Assembly: GCA_947306605.1 (NCBI GenBank)
Contig: CAMZHB010000076.1
Location: forward strand, 1 to 7,558
From: an uncultured Prevotellaceae bacterium
GTDB taxonomy: Bacteria > Bacteroidota > Bacteroidia > Bacteroidales > Bacteroidaceae
Reading direction: 5' to 3'
DNA length: 7,558 nt
Shown: positions 5,679-7,558 of the stretch, one piece after another
Position numbering within the stretch: position 1 is the first letter of the stretch
How the letters are laid out: every line of letters begins with the position of its first letter
Program-made: the position numbers and the translations under genes
The notes under the pieces: generated by a model
The model's input: only the letters and a program-made list of their open reading frames with translations
Database searches by the model: none
Told to the model about the DNA's origin: nothing

Positions 5679-5715
5679 AAAAAAGTCGGGTGTTTCGTGC
5701 AGAAACACCCGACTT
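5679..5715 (-). terminator. Rho-independent terminator of the fasciclin gene
   Basis: A 14-bp perfect stem (5683-5696 with 5702-5715; AAGTCGGGTGTTTC arm) encloses the loop GTGCA. On the minus strand it runs into six T (5684-5679). It lies 28 nt after the stop of the fasciclin gene. Its stem base AAGTCGG is shared with the terminator at 4108-4149. Confidence 0.9.
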
Positions 5716-5743
5716 CGGAGTATTCTTTAGCTAAAATCTTTAT

Positions 5744-7558
5744 TTACCATTCATCTTCAGCGATGGCACCATCGTAAACATGCTTCGGACACCACTCCAG
5801 ATAATCGAGGAGACAGCACTTTTCGGTGTTGGTAAGCACGTTCTTGATACGCAGGTAATACGTGTCAGTCGGTTTAACACGGCCCGTCCAAAGGATTCGA
5901 CGGATACGCCAGCAGTCGGCAATACCGTAACGCATGGAATGGGTAACGACACCGCTGGTCACACCGGCACCATTATGTCTTGGCGGCTTCATGTAACCTT
6001 TCAGACGCATTTGCTTGTCGATTTCGAACGGGTCACCCTCGGAGTCAAGAGCCCAACCGGTCACCTGATTGAAGGCTTCACCGCGGTAACGGCAGTCCTG
6101 AGGAAGTCCGTTAGCAGGCAGATTGTTCTTGTTAGTTCCGAAATAGAACTGCAACATACCGAATACACCGGGATTGTTTGGTGTGCAGAAGCGGAACTCG
6201 TAAGTACCCTCACTGGGAACAGGAGGTAACTTCAGCGTCAAGTCGAACTGGCCCTTCAGGTTTATTTCGTCACCCTGATAGTTATTCTGAGTATTCGTTG
6301 AAGCCGTGTAAGGAAGCAATACGAAACGTGTTTCATCGGTCATCGTCAGGTTCTCGAAATAACCATTGGGATAAGCCGACTGCTGGTAAACTGACGGACG
6401 GCGATAGCCGTTGGTTGCCAATTCGTGCAGAAGGTCGCATACGTCCCAACGCAAACGGCCGCCCAGAACCTGATCTCTGGTATAATCGTCGTAGACGAGA
6501 ACGTCATCGATAGGATAGTAGAAACCGTTCATCGACTGCATCAGGTTGTCACCGTTGGCGTTCGAAATAAGAATACCTTCTTTCTGAACGCTCACTTCAG
6601 CATAGTCGTCAATGGGGAATCTGGGCGCTGTCTGATAGGTAGCCAGACGGTTGATACGCTTACCATTGGTAGGAATACCTTTTGCACCTTCGGTGATACG
6701 GAGCAGACGACGATATTTACCCATCGTCTCGTAGTAACCGTCACAGTCAACACCCAGTTCACCAGTCTTGAGGTTGTAACCCATCTCGCAGTAGTGGATA
6801 ACCAGTTTGTCCCAAGTAAGACGAGTCGGAATCAAGTGGTAGGCCACGAAACGGTTCACAGCGTTGTCCTGATTGGTGAGGTCATCGCTCGTTGCATCGG
6901 GATAAGCTTCCTTACACTTCTCGTTGATGGCATGCATGATTTCGTCATAGTTCAGCACAAGACCCTTGTCAGAGTACACCGGCATGGGGATGCCCCACTT
7001 ATCGTTGAAGATGCTGTCAGTTTCAACAAAAGCTGTGTAACCATAATAACGATGCTTGGGAGCTGCAATGTTGTTACCGCTCAAGTCCTTCAAGATTTCC
7101 GGATGGTGCTCCTCATAATCTTCGTCCAAGATGCGGCCCATTGAATCGGCCCAACCGGTACGGGTGAGCAGTTCCGAGAAGATGCGGAGATTGTCAGCTT
7201 CGGCAATCAGAGCAGGCAATGTTGCCAACGACAAGCGGAGCACATTGTCCACACCGTGAACTACGCCATTGGAAGCTTCAATGTCACTCTGCGAGATTTT
7301 CGAGCGCGTATTAACAATCGTCACGAACTTACCGCCTTCGATGGTGTCGAAGTTGATGGTAATGTAACGGTCGTCCATGTTTTTCTTCTCAAGGGTTCCT
7401 TCAGCAAAAGAAGTGGACAGATAAGCTTCCTCGTCCTCGTTATCGATGATGGCGTTGCGAGTGATGTACTCAGCCGTCGAGTCCGGAGTCTGGGTGATGT
7501 CATAGCCTTGCGTGTTGTACAAGGAGTCCAAATAATGCTGGATAGCCTCATTTGTCGG
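5744..7558 (-). CDS. Fasciclin (FAS1) domain protein of Bacteroidales type, 3' part; start lies beyond the window
   Basis: 604 residues are visible and the frame is open to the window edge, so the N-terminus and signal sequence are missing. A TTG at 7531 is not the true start, because coding continues upstream as PTNEAIQHYLDSL, the FAS1 PTxxA motif. That first FAS1 domain closes with NGVVHGVDNVL (about 97-107). A second begins near 114 (LPALIAEADNLRIFSELL), with YTAFVETDSIF (174-184) and NRFVAYHLIP (235-244). It ends at NGFYYPIDDVLVY (345-357) and is therefore enlarged by insertions. The last 240 residues are beta-rich and end with YYLRIKNVLTN and DYLEWCPKHVY, a tail seen in Bacteroidales fasciclin proteins. 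FAS1 domains mediate adhesion or ligand contact. In Bacteroidales these proteins are extracellular lipoproteins often encoded with SusC/SusD pairs; none is visible here. The ligand is unknown. Confidence 0.88.
   Translation of the reverse strand, partial: PTNEAIQHYLDSLYNTQGYDITQTPDSTAEYITRNAIIDNEDEEAYLSTSFAEGTLEKKNMDDRYITINFDTIEGGKFVTIVNTRSKISQSDIEASNGVVHGVDNVLRLSLATLPALIAEADNLRIFSELLTRTGWADSMGRILDEDYEEHHPEILKDLSGNNIAAPKHRYYGYTAFVETDSIFNDKWGIPMPVYSDKGLVLNYDEIMHAINEKCKEAYPDATSDDLTNQDNAVNRFVAYHLIPTRLTWDKLVIHYCEMGYNLKTGELGVDCDGYYETMGKYRRLLRITEGAKGIPTNGKRINRLATYQTAPRFPIDDYAEVSVQKEGILISNANGDNLMQSMNGFYYPIDDVLVYDDYTRDQVLGGRLRWDVCDLLHELATNGYRRPSVYQQSAYPNGYFENLTMTDETRFVLLPYTASTNTQNNYQGDEINLKGQFDLTLKLPPVPSEGTYEFRFCTPNNPGVFGMLQFYFGTNKNNLPANGLPQDCRYRGEAFNQVTGWALDSEGDPFEIDKQMRLKGYMKPPRHNGAGVTSGVVTHSMRYGIADCWRIRRILWTGRVKPTDTYYLRIKNVLTNTEKCCLLDYLEWCPKHVYDGAIAEDEW

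Noticed and set aside
6425..7144. A 239-codon plus-strand open frame opposite the fasciclin gene
   Set aside because: It lies wholly antisense to FAS1 coding sequence with motifs in the other frame. It has no regulatory signals of its own.
5744..7558. SusD/RagB family assignment for the large protein at the right end
   Set aside because: The sequence lacks SusD TPR-type patterns and instead shows repeated FAS1 signatures (PTNEAI, NGVVHGVDNVL, FVAYHL, NGFYYPIDDVL).

Overview
The window fits a member of the Bacteroidales, most likely Prevotellaceae or a close relative, with moderately high GC. Three things point there. Two promoters carry the Bacteroidota -7 element TAnnTTTG. Most starts lack a strong Shine-Dalgarno sequence. 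The gene content (Bacteroides-type FAS1 protein, DUF3298 protein, a carboxyspermidine dehydrogenase next to recA) is also typical. The genus is inferred from gene content only.

Every supported gene is on the minus strand, so the window reads from right to left. (1) 7558-5744 is the 3' part of a large extracytoplasmic fasciclin (FAS1) protein, closed by a hairpin terminator at 5679-5715. (2) A promoter at 5627-5653 drives two tightly spaced genes: an exported DUF3298-type protein (5598-4777) and a cytosolic conserved Bacteroidales protein (4771-4172). They end at a terminator at 4108-4149. (3) A promoter at 3984-4012 drives a probable four-gene operon: carboxyspermidine dehydrogenase (LYS1/saccharopine dehydrogenase-like), recA, a small zeta-toxin-like P-loop kinase, and a 70-residue protein whose gene overlaps the kinase gene by 20 nt. 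A strong terminator at 781-825 closes it. (4) The 5' part of dnaK (600-1, first 200 codons) runs off the left edge.

The most notable points lie at the left. The dnaK leader region holds a consensus-perfect sigma-54 (-24/-12) promoter, TGGCACG-N4-TTGCT, at 684-699. Upstream of it are a small palindrome (731-739) and a canonical four-tract G-quadruplex motif (749-772) on the strand that reads into dnaK. The recA operon ends in a zeta-like kinase with a small partner gene, a reversed-order toxin/antitoxin-like pair inside a core DNA-repair operon. A near-perfect 16-bp direct repeat with a 21-bp period (4073-4109) lies between the terminator at 4108-4149 and the recA-operon promoter.

Functionally the window links stress and maintenance genes (DnaK chaperone, RecA recombinase, a polyamine-synthesis enzyme, a stress-type kinase) with cell-envelope proteins. 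No RNA genes, insertion sequences or CRISPR arrays were seen.
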